Source of the DNA: Actinopolymorpha pittospori
Lineage (GTDB): Bacteria > Actinomycetota > Actinomycetes > Propionibacteriales > Actinopolymorphaceae
Assembly: GCF_014873875.1 (NCBI RefSeq)
Contig: NZ_JADBEM010000001.1
Span: 6,510,001 to 6,574,000, forward strand
Reading direction: 5' to 3'
Length of the DNA stretch: 64,000 nt
The position numbers were made by a program, and so were the translations under genes. The notes beneath the pieces were generated by a model. The model was given only the letters and a program-made list of their open reading frames with translations, was not told the origin of the DNA and ran no database searches. This document shows positions 51,025 to 59,535 of this stretch, in pieces. Each line of letters begins with the position of its first letter. Position 1 is the stretch's first letter.

Positions 51025-53790
51025 CTAGGCGTCGCCGCCTTCCTGGGCGACGTCGCGCACGGCGGTCGGGTCGGCGATCGCGTAGCGGTCAGCCGCCTCC
51101 CGCACGGTGGAGGGCTTGACCTCGCCGCGCCGGGCGAGAGCGGCCAGCGTGGCGACGACGACCGAGGGAGCGTCGACGTTGAAGAACCGTCGCGCCGCCG
51201 GCCGGGTGTCGGCGAAGCCGTAGCCGTCCGTGCCCAGCGAGCTGTAGTCACCGGGAACCCAACGCGCGATCTGGTCGGGTACGGCCCGCATCCAGTCACT
51301 GACCGCGAGGATCGGCCCGGCGGCGTTCTCGAGCTTGCTCGAGACGTAGGGCACCTTCGGCTGGCTGTCGGGGTTGAGCAGGTTCCAGCGCTCGACCTCG
51401 ACCGCCTCACGGCGGAGCTCGTTCCAGGAGGTGGCGGACCAGACGTCGGCGGCGACGCCCCAGTCCTCCGAGAGCATCTGCTGTGCCTCGAGCGCCCAGG
51501 GCATGCCCACGCCGGAGGCGAGGATCTGTGCCCGCGGCGTGCGCCGCTCGGTCTGTCCGGCGTAGGGCGCGTACAGGTAGAGCCCGCGCAGCAGCCCCTC
51601 GACGTCGAGGTTCTCCGGCTCGGCCGGGTGCACCAACGGCTCGTTGTAGACGGTGAGGTAGTAGAAGATGTCCTCGCCGTTGGGGTGTTCGTCGCTCGAG
51701 CCGTACATCCGCCGCAACGCGTCCTTGACGATGTGCGACAGCTCGAACGCGAAGGCCGGGTCGTAGGACACGCACGCCGGGTTGGTCGACGCCAGCAGGT
51801 GGGAGTGCCCGTCGGCGTGCTGGAGGCCCTCACCGGTGAGGGTGGTACGGCCCGCGGTCGCGCCGATCAGGAAGCCGCGCGCCAGCTGGTCGCCCAGCGC
51901 CCACATGAAGTCGCCGGTCCGCTGGAACCCGAACATCGAGTAGAAGATGTAGACCGGGATCATCGGCTCGCCGTGGGTGGCGTAGGCGGTACCCGCGGCC
52001 GTCACCGACCCCATCGCGCCGACCTCGCTGATGCCCTCGTGCAGCAGCTGGCCCTGCTCCGACTGCTTGTAGGACAGCAGCAGCTTGCGGTCGACGCTCT
52101 CATAGGTCTGGCCGTGCGGGTCGTAGATCTTCGCCGTCGGGAACATCGAGTCCATACCGAAGGTACGGAACTCGTCCGGGGCGATCGGCACGAAGCGCGA
52201 ACCCATGCCCTTGTCGCGCATGAGGTCCTTGAGCAGCCGCACGAACGCCATCGTGGTGGCGATCTTCTGCTTGCCCGAACCCTTGCGGAGCTCGCCGTAG
52301 ACCTTGTCGTCGGGCAGCTTCACCGACGTCGGGCGTACTCGGCGCTCGGGGGCCGGGCCGCCGAGCTGACGCCGACGCTCGAGCATGTAGGCGATCTCGT
52401 CGGAGTCCTTGCCCGGGTGGTAGTAGGGCGGCAGGTCGTTGTCGTCGATGTCCTTGTCGGAGATCGGGAGGTAGAGCCGGTCGCGGAACTTCTTGACGTC
52501 GTCCTTGGTGAGCTTCTTCATCTGGTGGGTCGCGTTGCGGCCCTCCAGCGCCTCGATCGTCCAACCCTTGATGGTGTGGGCGAGGATGACGGTCGGCTGA
52601 CCCACGTGGTCAGACGCGGACTTGAACGCCGCGTAGACCTTGCGGTAGTCGTGGCCACCGCGGGAGAGCTTGCGCAGGTCGTCGTCGGACATCCCCTCGA
52701 CCATCTTGCGCAGCCGCGGGTCGCCGCCGAAGAAGTTGCCCCGGATGTACTCACCGGTCTCGACGGAGTAGGTCTGGAACTGCCCGTCGGGGGTGGTGTT
52801 CATCTTGTTGACGAGGACGCCGTCGACGTCCTGGGCGAGCAGCGGGTCCCAGTCGCGGCCCCAGATGACCTTGATGACGTTCCAGCCGGCACCGCGGAAG
52901 TAGGACTCCAGCTCCTGGATGACCTTGCCGTTGCCTCGCACCGGGCCATCGAGTTGCTGGAGGTTGCAGTTGATGACGAACGTCAGGTTGTCGAGCTCCT
53001 CGCGGGAGGCGACCCCGATCGCGCCGAGCGACTCCGGCTCGCTCATCTCGCCGTCGCCGAGGAACGCCCACACGCGCTGCTCGCTGGTGTCCTTGATGCC
53101 GCGGTTACGGAGGTAGCGGTTGAACCGCGCCTGGTAGATCGCGTTGACCGCGGTGAGCCCCATCGAGACGGTGGGGAACTCCCAGAAGTTCGGCATCAGC
53201 CGCGGGTGCGGGTAGCTCGACAACCCCTTGCCGACGCCGTGGGACACCTCCTGCCGGAAGGCGTTGAGGTGGTCCTCGGTGAGCCGGCCCTCGAGGAACG
53301 CCCGGGCGTAGATGCCGGGGGAGGCGTGGCCCTGGAAGAAGATCTGGTCGCCGCCGCCGGGGTGGTCCTTGCCGCGGAAGAAGTGGTTGAAGCCGACCTC
53401 GTACAGGCTCGCCGCCGACTGGTAGGTCGCGATGTGGCCGCCGACCTCGAGACCCTTACGGTTGGCGCGCGACACCATGATGGCGGCGTTCCAACGGATG
53501 TAGGCGCGGATCCGCCGCTCGACATGCTCGTCACCTGGGAACCACGGCTCCCGGTCCGGCGGGATCGTGTTGATGAAGTCGGTGCTCCGCAACGCGGGGA
53601 CGCCCACCTGACGCTCGCGCGCGCGTTCGAGGAGCCGCAGCATCAGGTAGCGGGCGCGCTCCTGGCCGCGTTCGTCGAGTACCGCGTCGAGGGACTCGAT
53701 CCATTCACGGGTCTCGTCTGGATCGGTATCAGGGAGCTGGGTGGGAAGACCATCTGTAATGATGGGCCTACGCTCTGCTCCGGAAGCCAC
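51025..53790 (-). CDS. aceE: pyruvate dehydrogenase E1 component, homodimeric type
   Basis: A 921-residue E1 enzyme of the AceE type, normal length. The thiamine diphosphate motif is AFLGDGEMSEPESLG to VINCN, and the HGHASPG-like entry loop appears as FFQGHASPGIYARAF. Further signatures are QQLDGPVRGNGKVIQELES, SEVGAMGSVTAAGTAYATHG and SDWMRAVPDQIARWVPG. It decarboxylates pyruvate and passes the acetyl unit to E2, supplying acetyl-CoA for fatty acid synthesis encoded nearby. GTG start at 53790 with AAAGGGAAC upstream. E2/E3 genes are not in the window. Confidence 0.96.
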   Translation of the reverse strand: MASGAERRPIITDGLPTQLPDTDPDETREWIESLDAVLDERGQERARYLMLRLLERARERQVGVPALRSTDFINTIPPDREPWFPGDEHVERRIRAYIRWNAAIMVSRANRKGLEVGGHIATYQSAASLYEVGFNHFFRGKDHPGGGDQIFFQGHASPGIYARAFLEGRLTEDHLNAFRQEVSHGVGKGLSSYPHPRLMPNFWEFPTVSMGLTAVNAIYQARFNRYLRNRGIKDTSEQRVWAFLGDGEMSEPESLGAIGVASREELDNLTFVINCNLQQLDGPVRGNGKVIQELESYFRGAGWNVIKVIWGRDWDPLLAQDVDGVLVNKMNTTPDGQFQTYSVETGEYIRGNFFGGDPRLRKMVEGMSDDDLRKLSRGGHDYRKVYAAFKSASDHVGQPTVILAHTIKGWTIEALEGRNATHQMKKLTKDDVKKFRDRLYLPISDKDIDDNDLPPYYHPGKDSDEIAYMLERRRQLGGPAPERRVRPTSVKLPDDKVYGELRKGSGKQKIATTMAFVRLLKDLMRDKGMGSRFVPIAPDEFRTFGMDSMFPTAKIYDPHGQTYESVDRKLLLSYKQSEQGQLLHEGISEVGAMGSVTAAGTAYATHGEPMIPVYIFYSMFGFQRTGDFMWALGDQLARGFLIGATAGRTTLTGEGLQHADGHSHLLASTNPACVSYDPAFAFELSHIVKDALRRMYGSSDEHPNGEDIFYYLTVYNEPLVHPAEPENLDVEGLLRGLYLYAPYAGQTERRTPRAQILASGVGMPWALEAQQMLSEDWGVAADVWSATSWNELRREAVEVERWNLLNPDSQPKVPYVSSKLENAAGPILAVSDWMRAVPDQIARWVPGDYSSLGTDGYGFADTRPAARRFFNVDAPSVVVATLAALARRGEVKPSTVREAADRYAIADPTAVRDVAQEGGDA

Positions 53791-54000
53791 GGCGTTCCCT
53801 TTCTCGGGGGTGTGGGGGGTTGCTCCACACGAGGTACTGCATGTTCGTCCTGACCCTCATAGTCTCTCGCGAACGGGAGAACGCCGACGCCGGTCCCGGT
53901 TGTGGCGTTCCGTCGGGTGTCGACCGCAGCGGCGGGGTTTTCATCCGAACGGCAACCGGGCAGTCTCTGTGACATCGCAACTACGGGGACGGAGATCGAC

Positions 54001-54201
54001 ATGCGTGCACAGGTCGGTGACCGACTTCACGTCTACGGACGGCACGTCGGCAGCCCCGAGAAGGTGGGACGGATCGTCGAGGTCCGCGGAGATGACGGGA
54101 GCCCACCCTACGTCGTCCGTTTCGAGGACGGGCACGAGGCTCTAGTGTTTCCCGGACCGGATGCGGTCGTAGAACGTCCCTCGGAGCAGCAGAAAGGCTG
54201 A
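54001..54201 (+). CDS. DUF1918 protein
   Basis: A 66-residue protein: RAQVGDRLHVYGRHVG, then KVGRIVEVRGDDGSPPYVVR and EALVFPGPDAVV. This is the SH3-like small barrel of DUF1918, a widespread actinobacterial family with no assigned function. ATG at 54001 after GGAG. The next gene starts two bases after its stop, so the two form an operon. Confidence 0.85.
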   Translation: MRAQVGDRLHVYGRHVGSPEKVGRIVEVRGDDGSPPYVVRFEDGHEALVFPGPDAVVERPSEQQKG

Positions 54202-54202
54202 T

Positions 54203-54616
54203 ATGCGTAGTGAGGTCGTGGATGTCCGAACCGGCTCGAGCCCAACGGTCCACGACCTGACTGACGTGTGTGAGCGGTTCGTCGCCGAGTCCGCGGGCGG
54301 TGGCGACGGGCTGCTCCATGTCTTCGTCCCGCACGCGACCGCCGGCGTGGCGCTGATCGAGACCGGTTCGGGCAGTGACGACGACCTGCTGGCCCTCCTC
54401 GAGACGCTCCTGCCCGGCGGCTTCGGCTGGCGGCACCGGCACGGCTCGCCGGGACACGGTCGAGACCACGTGCTTCCGGCGTTCGTCGCGCCGTATGCGA
54501 CCCTTCCAGTAATCAGTGGTCGACTGGAGCTCGGCACCTGGCAGCGTGTCTGCCTGGTCGACACGAATCAAGACAATCTGCAGCGAAAGGTCCGGTTGTC
54601 GCTCCTCCAGGGCTGA
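54203..54616 (+). CDS. YjbQ-family (UPF0047) protein
   Basis: A 137-residue member of the YjbQ/UPF0047 family, some of which have thiamine phosphate synthase activity. The family signature residues are in VFVPHATAGVALIETGSG and in WRHRHGSPGHGRDHVLPAF, which hold the conserved His and Gly residues. The usual E/N at the start and LGTWQRVCLVD near the end are also present. Ribosome site AGAAAGG five bases before the ATG. Physiological role in this organism unproven. Confidence 0.88.
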   Translation: MRSEVVDVRTGSSPTVHDLTDVCERFVAESAGGGDGLLHVFVPHATAGVALIETGSGSDDDLLALLETLLPGGFGWRHRHGSPGHGRDHVLPAFVAPYATLPVISGRLELGTWQRVCLVDTNQDNLQRKVRLSLLQG

Positions 54617-54748
54617 GACTGTCCCTGTGGGCGTCATGCATGATTCAGGTGCGACGTGTGCGCGACACTCCGTGGACACTTGCGTACGACGCGCCGGCAC
54701 GCTGAACTACCGGCCAGCATCTAATTCGGAGAACAGGAGGGCGACGTC

Positions 54749-55180
54749 GTGAGTGCGACCGCAGGCGAGGCCGAGGGCCAGTCTGGGCCAGCAGAGCGGC
54801 TGGGTCTACAGCCCGGCATGGTGGTTCAGGAGCTCGGTTGGGACGACGACTGTGACGAGGACCTGCGCCGAGCGATCGAAGAGCACACCGGAAACGATCT
54901 CGTGGACGAGGAGTACGACGAGGTCGTCGACGCGGTGATCCTCTGGTGGCGGGAGGACGACGGCGACCTGGTGGACGCGCTCGTCGACACCAAGCCGGAC
55001 CTCACCGACGGAGGCGTGATCTGGTTGTTGACGCCGAAGGTCGGCCGGGAGGGCTACGTCGAGGCGAGCGACATCGCCGAGTCGGCCCCCACCGCCGGCT
55101 TGTCGACGACGACGAGCCTGGCCGTGGCGCCGGACTGGCTGGGCACCCGGCTCGTCACGCCGAAGTCCCGTCAACGCTGA
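54749..55180 (+). CDS. DUF3052 protein
   Basis: A 143-residue acidic protein of the actinobacterial DUF3052 family: RLGLQPGMVVQELGWDDDCD, GVIWLLTPKVGREGYVEASD, then a C-terminal DWLGTRLVTPKSRQR. Its place between aceE and an AhpE-type peroxiredoxin is conserved in many Actinobacteria. GTG at 54749 with AGGAGG eight bases upstream. Function unknown; the fold resembles small SAM-methyltransferase-like proteins but lacks a clear SAM motif. Confidence 0.87.
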   Translation: MSATAGEAEGQSGPAERLGLQPGMVVQELGWDDDCDEDLRRAIEEHTGNDLVDEEYDEVVDAVILWWREDDGDLVDALVDTKPDLTDGGVIWLLTPKVGREGYVEASDIAESAPTAGLSTTTSLAVAPDWLGTRLVTPKSRQR

Positions 55181-55265
55181 GCGCTGGCTGCGGGGCGTGC
55201 CGGCCGAGGGGGCGGCCGGCAACCGTTTCACCCGCGTGAGCGCCGAGTCGGAGGAGGTGTGTGCC

Positions 55266-55745
55266 GTGCCGGTCGAGACCGGATCGGTGGAGGTCGGGGC
55301 CGCGGCGCCGGACTTCACGCTCGCGGACCAGCACGGCGCACGGTGGCGCCTGGGCCAGCACCTACCGACGCAGACGGTGGTCGTGGTGTTCTACCCGTTC
55401 GCCTTCACCGGCGTCTGCACCGGCGAGTTGCGCGCGATCCAGGAGGCACTGCCGCGGTTCCAGGCCGAGGAGGCGACCGTGGTCGCGGTCTCCTGCGACT
55501 CGATGTTCTCCCTCCGCGTCTTCGCCGAGCGTGAGGGGCTCACCTTCCCCCTGCTGTCCGACTTCTGGCCGCACGGGGCGGTGGCCCGCGACTACGGCGT
55601 GCTCGACGAGGAGCGCGGTTGCGCGCTTCGGGGCACCTTCGTGGTCGACCGGGGCGGCGTCGTGCGGTGGAAGGTGGTCAACGCCATCCCGGACGCCCGG
55701 GAGCTCGACGACTGCCTCAAAGCGGTGGAGCAGCTGTCGGCCTGA
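55266..55745 (+). CDS. AhpE-type peroxiredoxin
   Basis: A 159-residue thioredoxin-fold peroxidase. The peroxidatic cysteine is C51 in FAFTGVCTGEL, with the preceding P and T residues that complete the active site. There are further cysteines in AVSCDSM and in ERGCALRG; which of them resolves the disulfide is unclear. It reduces peroxides. The GTG at 55266 has GGAGGAGG eight bases before; a GTG at 55236 is possible. It follows DUF3052 by 85 bases. Confidence 0.92.
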   Translation: MPVETGSVEVGAAAPDFTLADQHGARWRLGQHLPTQTVVVVFYPFAFTGVCTGELRAIQEALPRFQAEEATVVAVSCDSMFSLRVFAEREGLTFPLLSDFWPHGAVARDYGVLDEERGCALRGTFVVDRGGVVRWKVVNAIPDARELDDCLKAVEQLSA

Positions 55746-55777
55746 TCGACCCACCAGGTAATCTGTCGCCTCGACAC

Positions 55778-55852
55778 GGGGCCGTAGCTCAGTGGTAGAG
55801 CATCGCGTTTACACCGCGAGTGTCGGCGGTTCGATACCGTCCGGCCCCACCA
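55778..55852 (+). tRNA. tRNA-Val (anticodon UAC)
   Basis: A 75-base cloverleaf: acceptor GGGGCCG paired with CGGCCCC, D-arm GCTCAGTGGTAGAGC, anticodon stem TCGCG/CGCGA with loop TTTACAC (anticodon TAC), T-arm GGCGGTTCGATACCGTC, discriminator A and encoded CCA. A terminator follows 22 bases later. Confidence 0.97.
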
Positions 55853-55873
55853 GCACCAACACCCGCAACACGG

Positions 55874-55909
55874 CAGGCGGTGCGAGCCAGATCCGGCTCG
55901 CACCGCCTG
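55874..55909 (+). terminator. terminator after tRNA-Val
   Basis: A perfect 15-bp stem starting CAGGCGGTGCGAGCC with a 6-base loop, then AGTGTTTTCTG. It can also serve the minus-strand oxidoreductase gene that ends at 55932. Confidence 0.85.
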
Positions 55910-55931
55910 AGTGTTTTCTGCGGCCCTCGAA

Positions 55932-56969
55932 CTACTGGAGGGCCGGGAGCGCCTGCGGCGCGACCGTCGTCCCGGTCGCGCAGGCCCGGTAGAACGCCTC
56001 GCACGCCGCGAGGTTCTCCCACGCGTCGTCGACCGTGGCGAGCGGCTCACCCTCCCGCCGGACGGTGGTGAGCAGGTCGTTGATCGTCGTCGGGTGGGCG
56101 ACCGGCGCGGGCAGCTGGATCCAGCCGCCGTAGACCGGGTCGGTGACCGAGAGCCGCCCGCTGAGGGTGTCGTGGCTGATCGCGCCCTCGGTGCCGACCA
56201 GCGTGGTCGACTGCCGGGATCCGCCGGGAGCCGCGCACCAGGTGTCCTCGATCGCCGCGACGAGTCCGGTGTCGAACTCCATCGTGGCGTGGCCGAAGTC
56301 CTCCATCGCGAGATGGGTGTGCCGGAGGTTTCCGAGCGCACCGCCGACCTTGGTGACCCGTCCGCCGGTCAGCCACCGCAGCACGTCGATGTGGTAGATG
56401 CTGTGGTCGATCCAGCCGCCACCCGGAGCGCGCTCGGGGTCGATCCACCAGCCGGGGTCGGAGTCACCGGGCCAGCCCTTGGGGAGCCCGCCCCACATCT
56501 GGAAGCTCGCCGTCAGGAGCTTTCCGAACCGTCCCTCCTGCTGCCACCGCCGCAGCTGCAGCCCGAGCGCGCCGGCCCGATGACGCGACTCGGCGGGAAC
56601 GAACACGACACCAGCCCGGTGCACGGCCTCGCGGATCTCGGTGGCCTCGGCGAGCGTGTTGGCCAGGGGCTTCACGGAAAGGATGTGCTTGCCGTTTTCG
56701 GCCGCGGCGACGCACACCGCGGGGTTCTTGTCGGTGCTGCCGAACGACGCGATGACGTCGACCCGCGGGTCCTGGAGAAGTTCCCTCTCCGACGTGGGCG
56801 TGGCGTCAAGGCCAGCTTTCGCCCTGACCTCGGCGGCGCGGTCGGGGTCGGCGTCGGCGATCGCGACGAGTTCGACCTCGGGATGGGCCGCGAAGGCCTG
56901 CGCCAGTGGAAGCGCGGTGTACCAGTGGTCGAGGCCGATCATCGCGATGCGCAAGGGCGTGGAGATCAT
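55932..56969 (-). CDS. Gfo/Idh/MocA-family oxidoreductase
   Basis: A 345-residue oxidoreductase with an N-terminal Rossmann fold (RIAMIGLDHWYTALPLA) and a C-terminal beta-sheet domain with GGWIDHSIYHIDVLRWL. The strand-5 motif usually written EKP is SVKPLAN, keeping the Lys but replacing Glu by Val. The catalytic-site GGWIDHSIYH holds the His expected in sugar dehydrogenases. ATG at 56969. It is divergent from a second family member at 57185. NAD(P)-dependent oxidation of a sugar or inositol-type substrate is inferred from the family; substrate unknown. Confidence 0.9.
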   Translation of the reverse strand: MISTPLRIAMIGLDHWYTALPLAQAFAAHPEVELVAIADADPDRAAEVRAKAGLDATPTSERELLQDPRVDVIASFGSTDKNPAVCVAAAENGKHILSVKPLANTLAEATEIREAVHRAGVVFVPAESRHRAGALGLQLRRWQQEGRFGKLLTASFQMWGGLPKGWPGDSDPGWWIDPERAPGGGWIDHSIYHIDVLRWLTGGRVTKVGGALGNLRHTHLAMEDFGHATMEFDTGLVAAIEDTWCAAPGGSRQSTTLVGTEGAISHDTLSGRLSVTDPVYGGWIQLPAPVAHPTTINDLLTTVRREGEPLATVDDAWENLAACEAFYRACATGTTVAPQALPALQ

Positions 56970-57184
56970 GTCCGTGGACGCTAACAACGAGCCGCTCGGC
57001 GTGACAAGAGTCGCCCACGTGTCCTGGTCACGGTCGATCCGCCCTCGCCTCCCGCCTGTCGAGCGGTGCGCCTTTCTGGCAGGCTCGCGTTGCCAGGATC
57101 GGCGCGGACTCGACCGGACGGGCTCGTCGGCGCTGGAATACCTGGGCGGAGAACCACGGAGACGCGACGAGTGCGGAGGTCGGC

Positions 57185-58327
57185 ATGGCGCAGGCGAACG
57201 ACGGAACCACGCATCACGAACCGCTCAGGATCGGAGTCCTGGGTGCGGGGATGATCGCCAGCACGAGGGTCGGCGTACTCCCCAACCTCCCGGCGATCGC
57301 CGACAAGGTGACGGTCGTGGCGATCGCCGACACCGTCGCGGAACGCGCGAAGGAGGTGGCCAAGGAGTTCGCCATCCCCGAGACGTACGCGTCGCTCGAC
57401 GCGATGCTGGAGCAGTCCGACATCGACGCCGTGGTCAACCTGACGCCGATCGCCTTCCACGGTGAGACGTCGCTGAAGATCCTGCGTGCGGGCAAGCACC
57501 TCGCCACCGAGAAGCCGCTCGGCAGCACGATGGAGGACGCGGACGCCATCATCGAGACGGCAGCCGCCTCCGGACTTACCGTGGTGTGCGCACCGCCCGA
57601 CGCGTTGTTCCCGACCTATCAGGAGGCGCGCCGGCTGCTCGACCAGGACGCCATCGGGAAGGTGGCGTTCGCGCGGGTACGCAGCTCGCACGCCGGACCC
57701 GGCGGCGGACCCTTCGGCTGGCCGACCGACCCGAGCTGGTTCTACCAGCTGGGCTCCGGCCCGCTGCTCGACATGGGCGTCTACGGCATCCACGAGATCA
57801 CCGCGCTGCTCGGGCCGGCCGAGCGGGTGGTGGCGTTCTCGGGCATCACCGAGCCGACCCGGGTCGTGCGCGGAGGTCCGTTCGAGGGCACGGTCATGGA
57901 CGTCACCGCCGACGACAACACGCTCTTCATGCTCGACTTCGGTGGAGCGACGTTCGCGGTCGTCGACGGCACGTTCAACGTCCATGCGGCGAAGAGCCCC
58001 AAGATCGAGATCTTCGGTCGACGCGGCGCCCTCAACATCAAGGACGGTGGCGGCGGAGACTCGCCGATCGAGCTCTACCGCGCGGACGCCGCACCGGGCC
58101 TGGACGGCTGGGTGGACCCCCGCGGTTGGCGCCACCTCCAGGCCGGGCAGCGGCGGCTGGACACGCTGCACCGGGCGGTCGTGGTCGACCACCTCGTCGA
58201 CTGCGTACGCACGGGCGCGCGGCCGGTCCTGAGCGCGGAGCACGCACGGCACGCGCTGGAGATCATGCTGAAGGTCGTCGAGTCGTCGCGGACCGGCCAG
58301 GCGCTGGATCTGGCCACGACGTTCTGA
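57185..58327 (+). CDS. Gfo/Idh/MocA-family oxidoreductase
   Basis: A 380-residue family member: Rossmann motif RIGVLGAGMIASTRVG, canonical EKP motif (LATEKPLGSTMEDAD), and the C-terminal domain with GSGPLLDMGVYGIHEI, which supplies the usual Asp and His. Length is normal. It faces away from the other oxidoreductase gene with 215 bases between them, so a shared control region is likely. A terminator lies 51 bases past the stop. Substrate not assignable. Confidence 0.92.
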   Translation: MAQANDGTTHHEPLRIGVLGAGMIASTRVGVLPNLPAIADKVTVVAIADTVAERAKEVAKEFAIPETYASLDAMLEQSDIDAVVNLTPIAFHGETSLKILRAGKHLATEKPLGSTMEDADAIIETAAASGLTVVCAPPDALFPTYQEARRLLDQDAIGKVAFARVRSSHAGPGGGPFGWPTDPSWFYQLGSGPLLDMGVYGIHEITALLGPAERVVAFSGITEPTRVVRGGPFEGTVMDVTADDNTLFMLDFGGATFAVVDGTFNVHAAKSPKIEIFGRRGALNIKDGGGGDSPIELYRADAAPGLDGWVDPRGWRHLQAGQRRLDTLHRAVVVDHLVDCVRTGARPVLSAEHARHALEIMLKVVESSRTGQALDLATTF

Positions 58328-58377
58328 CCCGACGTCCTCCGCCGGACGTTCCCAGCGGAGTGTGTCGGGTCCGACCC

Positions 58378-58417
58378 TTCCGGCCGGGGCGCGGTGGAGG
58401 CCATGCCCCGGCCGGAA
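58378..58417. terminator. bidirectional terminator
   Basis: A perfect 13-bp stem (TTCCGGCCGGGGC and complement) with a 14-base loop between the convergent oxidoreductase gene and the small membrane-protein gene that ends at 58424. Confidence 0.75.
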
Positions 58418-58423
58418 AGCCTT

Positions 58424-59092
58424 CTACCGGTGGTCGGCGCAGCCGTCCTTGCGCGGCCGGGCGAGGATGCTCTGCCGGACTCGCGTGCCTCTCCGCGCGG
58501 ACTGGCGCAGCCGGCCGACGGTGAAGAGGTAGACGACGCCGGACAGCAACGCGATCATGGGCGGCCGGACCGTCGACTGCGGGAGCCGGTGCCGCCCCGC
58601 CGGGTGGGTCAGGCGGTCGTCACGCCGGCCGGGACGATGCGGATGGGTCAGTCGCTCGCTCTCGGTCGCGCCGGCCCGGACGTCCGTTACCTCGCCGAGT
58701 GCCCCGGCGTGCCTCGAAGTGTCGTCGACGCGCACCCTGTCGTCGGCAGGCTCCCTGTCGTCGCCGGGCTCGGTGTCGTCGCTGGGCTCGGTGTCGTCGG
58801 CGGGCTCGGTGTCGTCTGGGGACGACGGGGAGACCGGCTCGTTCGACGTCGTGTCAGGCGAGGGGGCACCGGTCTCGTCGACGGTGGTGTCCGGGTCGAG
58901 CGGGCTCGCGTCGAGCGGTGTCCGTTCGGCCGTGGTCGGCGCCTCGTCGAGGGCGGCCGGGCTGGTCGTGGACCGTGCTCCGGGCGTGGCCGCGGCCGTG
59001 CTGGCGCGGCGCCGGCGCGTCGTGGTCGTGTCGGTGCGCCGCCGGCGGGAGGTCGCGGTCTGGTTCGTGGCGGTCTGGTTCGTCGGCATCAT
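58424..59092 (-). CDS. hypothetical low-complexity protein with one membrane segment
   Basis: A 222-residue predicted product. The first ~65 residues are Thr/Arg/Ala-rich; the middle has DDTEP repeats encoded by a 15-bp DNA repeat near 58750-58815. Near the C-terminus is one hydrophobic segment PPMIALLSGVVYLFTVGRL followed by a basic tail. Two adjacent Met codons (59092 and 59089) start it, and the first overlaps the stop of a small upstream frame (ATGA). Support is the coupled start and the terminator right behind the stop; there is no family match by eye, so this may not be a real protein. Confidence 0.4.
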   Translation of the reverse strand: MMPTNQTATNQTATSRRRRTDTTTTRRRRASTAAATPGARSTTSPAALDEAPTTAERTPLDASPLDPDTTVDETGAPSPDTTSNEPVSPSSPDDTEPADDTEPSDDTEPGDDREPADDRVRVDDTSRHAGALGEVTDVRAGATESERLTHPHRPGRRDDRLTHPAGRHRLPQSTVRPPMIALLSGVVYLFTVGRLRQSARRGTRVRQSILARPRKDGCADHR

Positions 59093-59289
59093 GCGGCTCC
59101 GATGACGTCGATCTGTTGGCCCGTCCGTCTCGGCTGTTGCCGCGGACGGCTGTTCCCGGTCGGCCGCACGGTGTCGTCGCGTAACGGGCTCTTCCGGGGC
59201 GCGGGGACGGCGCGGACGGCGACCTCCGGGTGGGAGGTGCCGAGGTAGGCGCGGTGAGGCCGAAAGACGACGGGTGGCAGGGACGTCAT
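59089..59289 (-). CDS. small hypothetical protein coupled to the downstream gene
   Basis: A 66-residue frame (TSLPPVVFRPHRAYLGTSHP at the N-terminus) starting at an ATG with GGAG eight bases upstream, ending in a four-base overlap with the next start codon. About 73 bases upstream is an AT-rich patch with a TAATAT -10-like element (59367 down to 59362) but no clear -35. No recognisable domain. Low confidence. Confidence 0.35.
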   Translation of the reverse strand: MTSLPPVVFRPHRAYLGTSHPEVAVRAVPAPRKSPLRDDTVRPTGNSRPRQQPRRTGQQIDVIGAA

Positions 59290-59488
59290 GTGCCGGGCTC
59301 CTGGGTCGATGACAGTGCGGATCACCGGGGACCAGGGCAATACCGACGGAGTGTGGCACAAATATTACATGCGGTGATTATCGACGAGGTGGAGACCTTC
59401 ACGACCCCCGCTGGTGAAGTGCGCGTTTGTCCGATGTCGGGAGTCCGTGGGTCAGGTCGCCGCCGGACGCGCCTCCCCGGACCGTGCC

Positions 59489-59529
59489 CGAGGACGGGGC
59501 TCGGCGTCTATCGCCGAGCCCCGTCCTCG
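59489..59529. terminator. strong terminator hairpin after the uronate operon
   Basis: A perfect 18-bp stem starting CGAGGACGGGGCTCGGCG with a 5-base loop, immediately downstream of the minus-strand gene that ends at 59536. No T run on the minus side. Apart from this hairpin I see nothing in 59290-59535. Confidence 0.75.
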
Positions 59530-59535
59530 CGAGTT

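Noticed and set aside
50845..53853. A 1,002-codon open frame on the plus strand opposite aceE
   Set aside because: It is the antisense of a clear AceE; third-position GC bias keeps frames open in such DNA. The product is Arg/Gly/Val-rich with no motifs.
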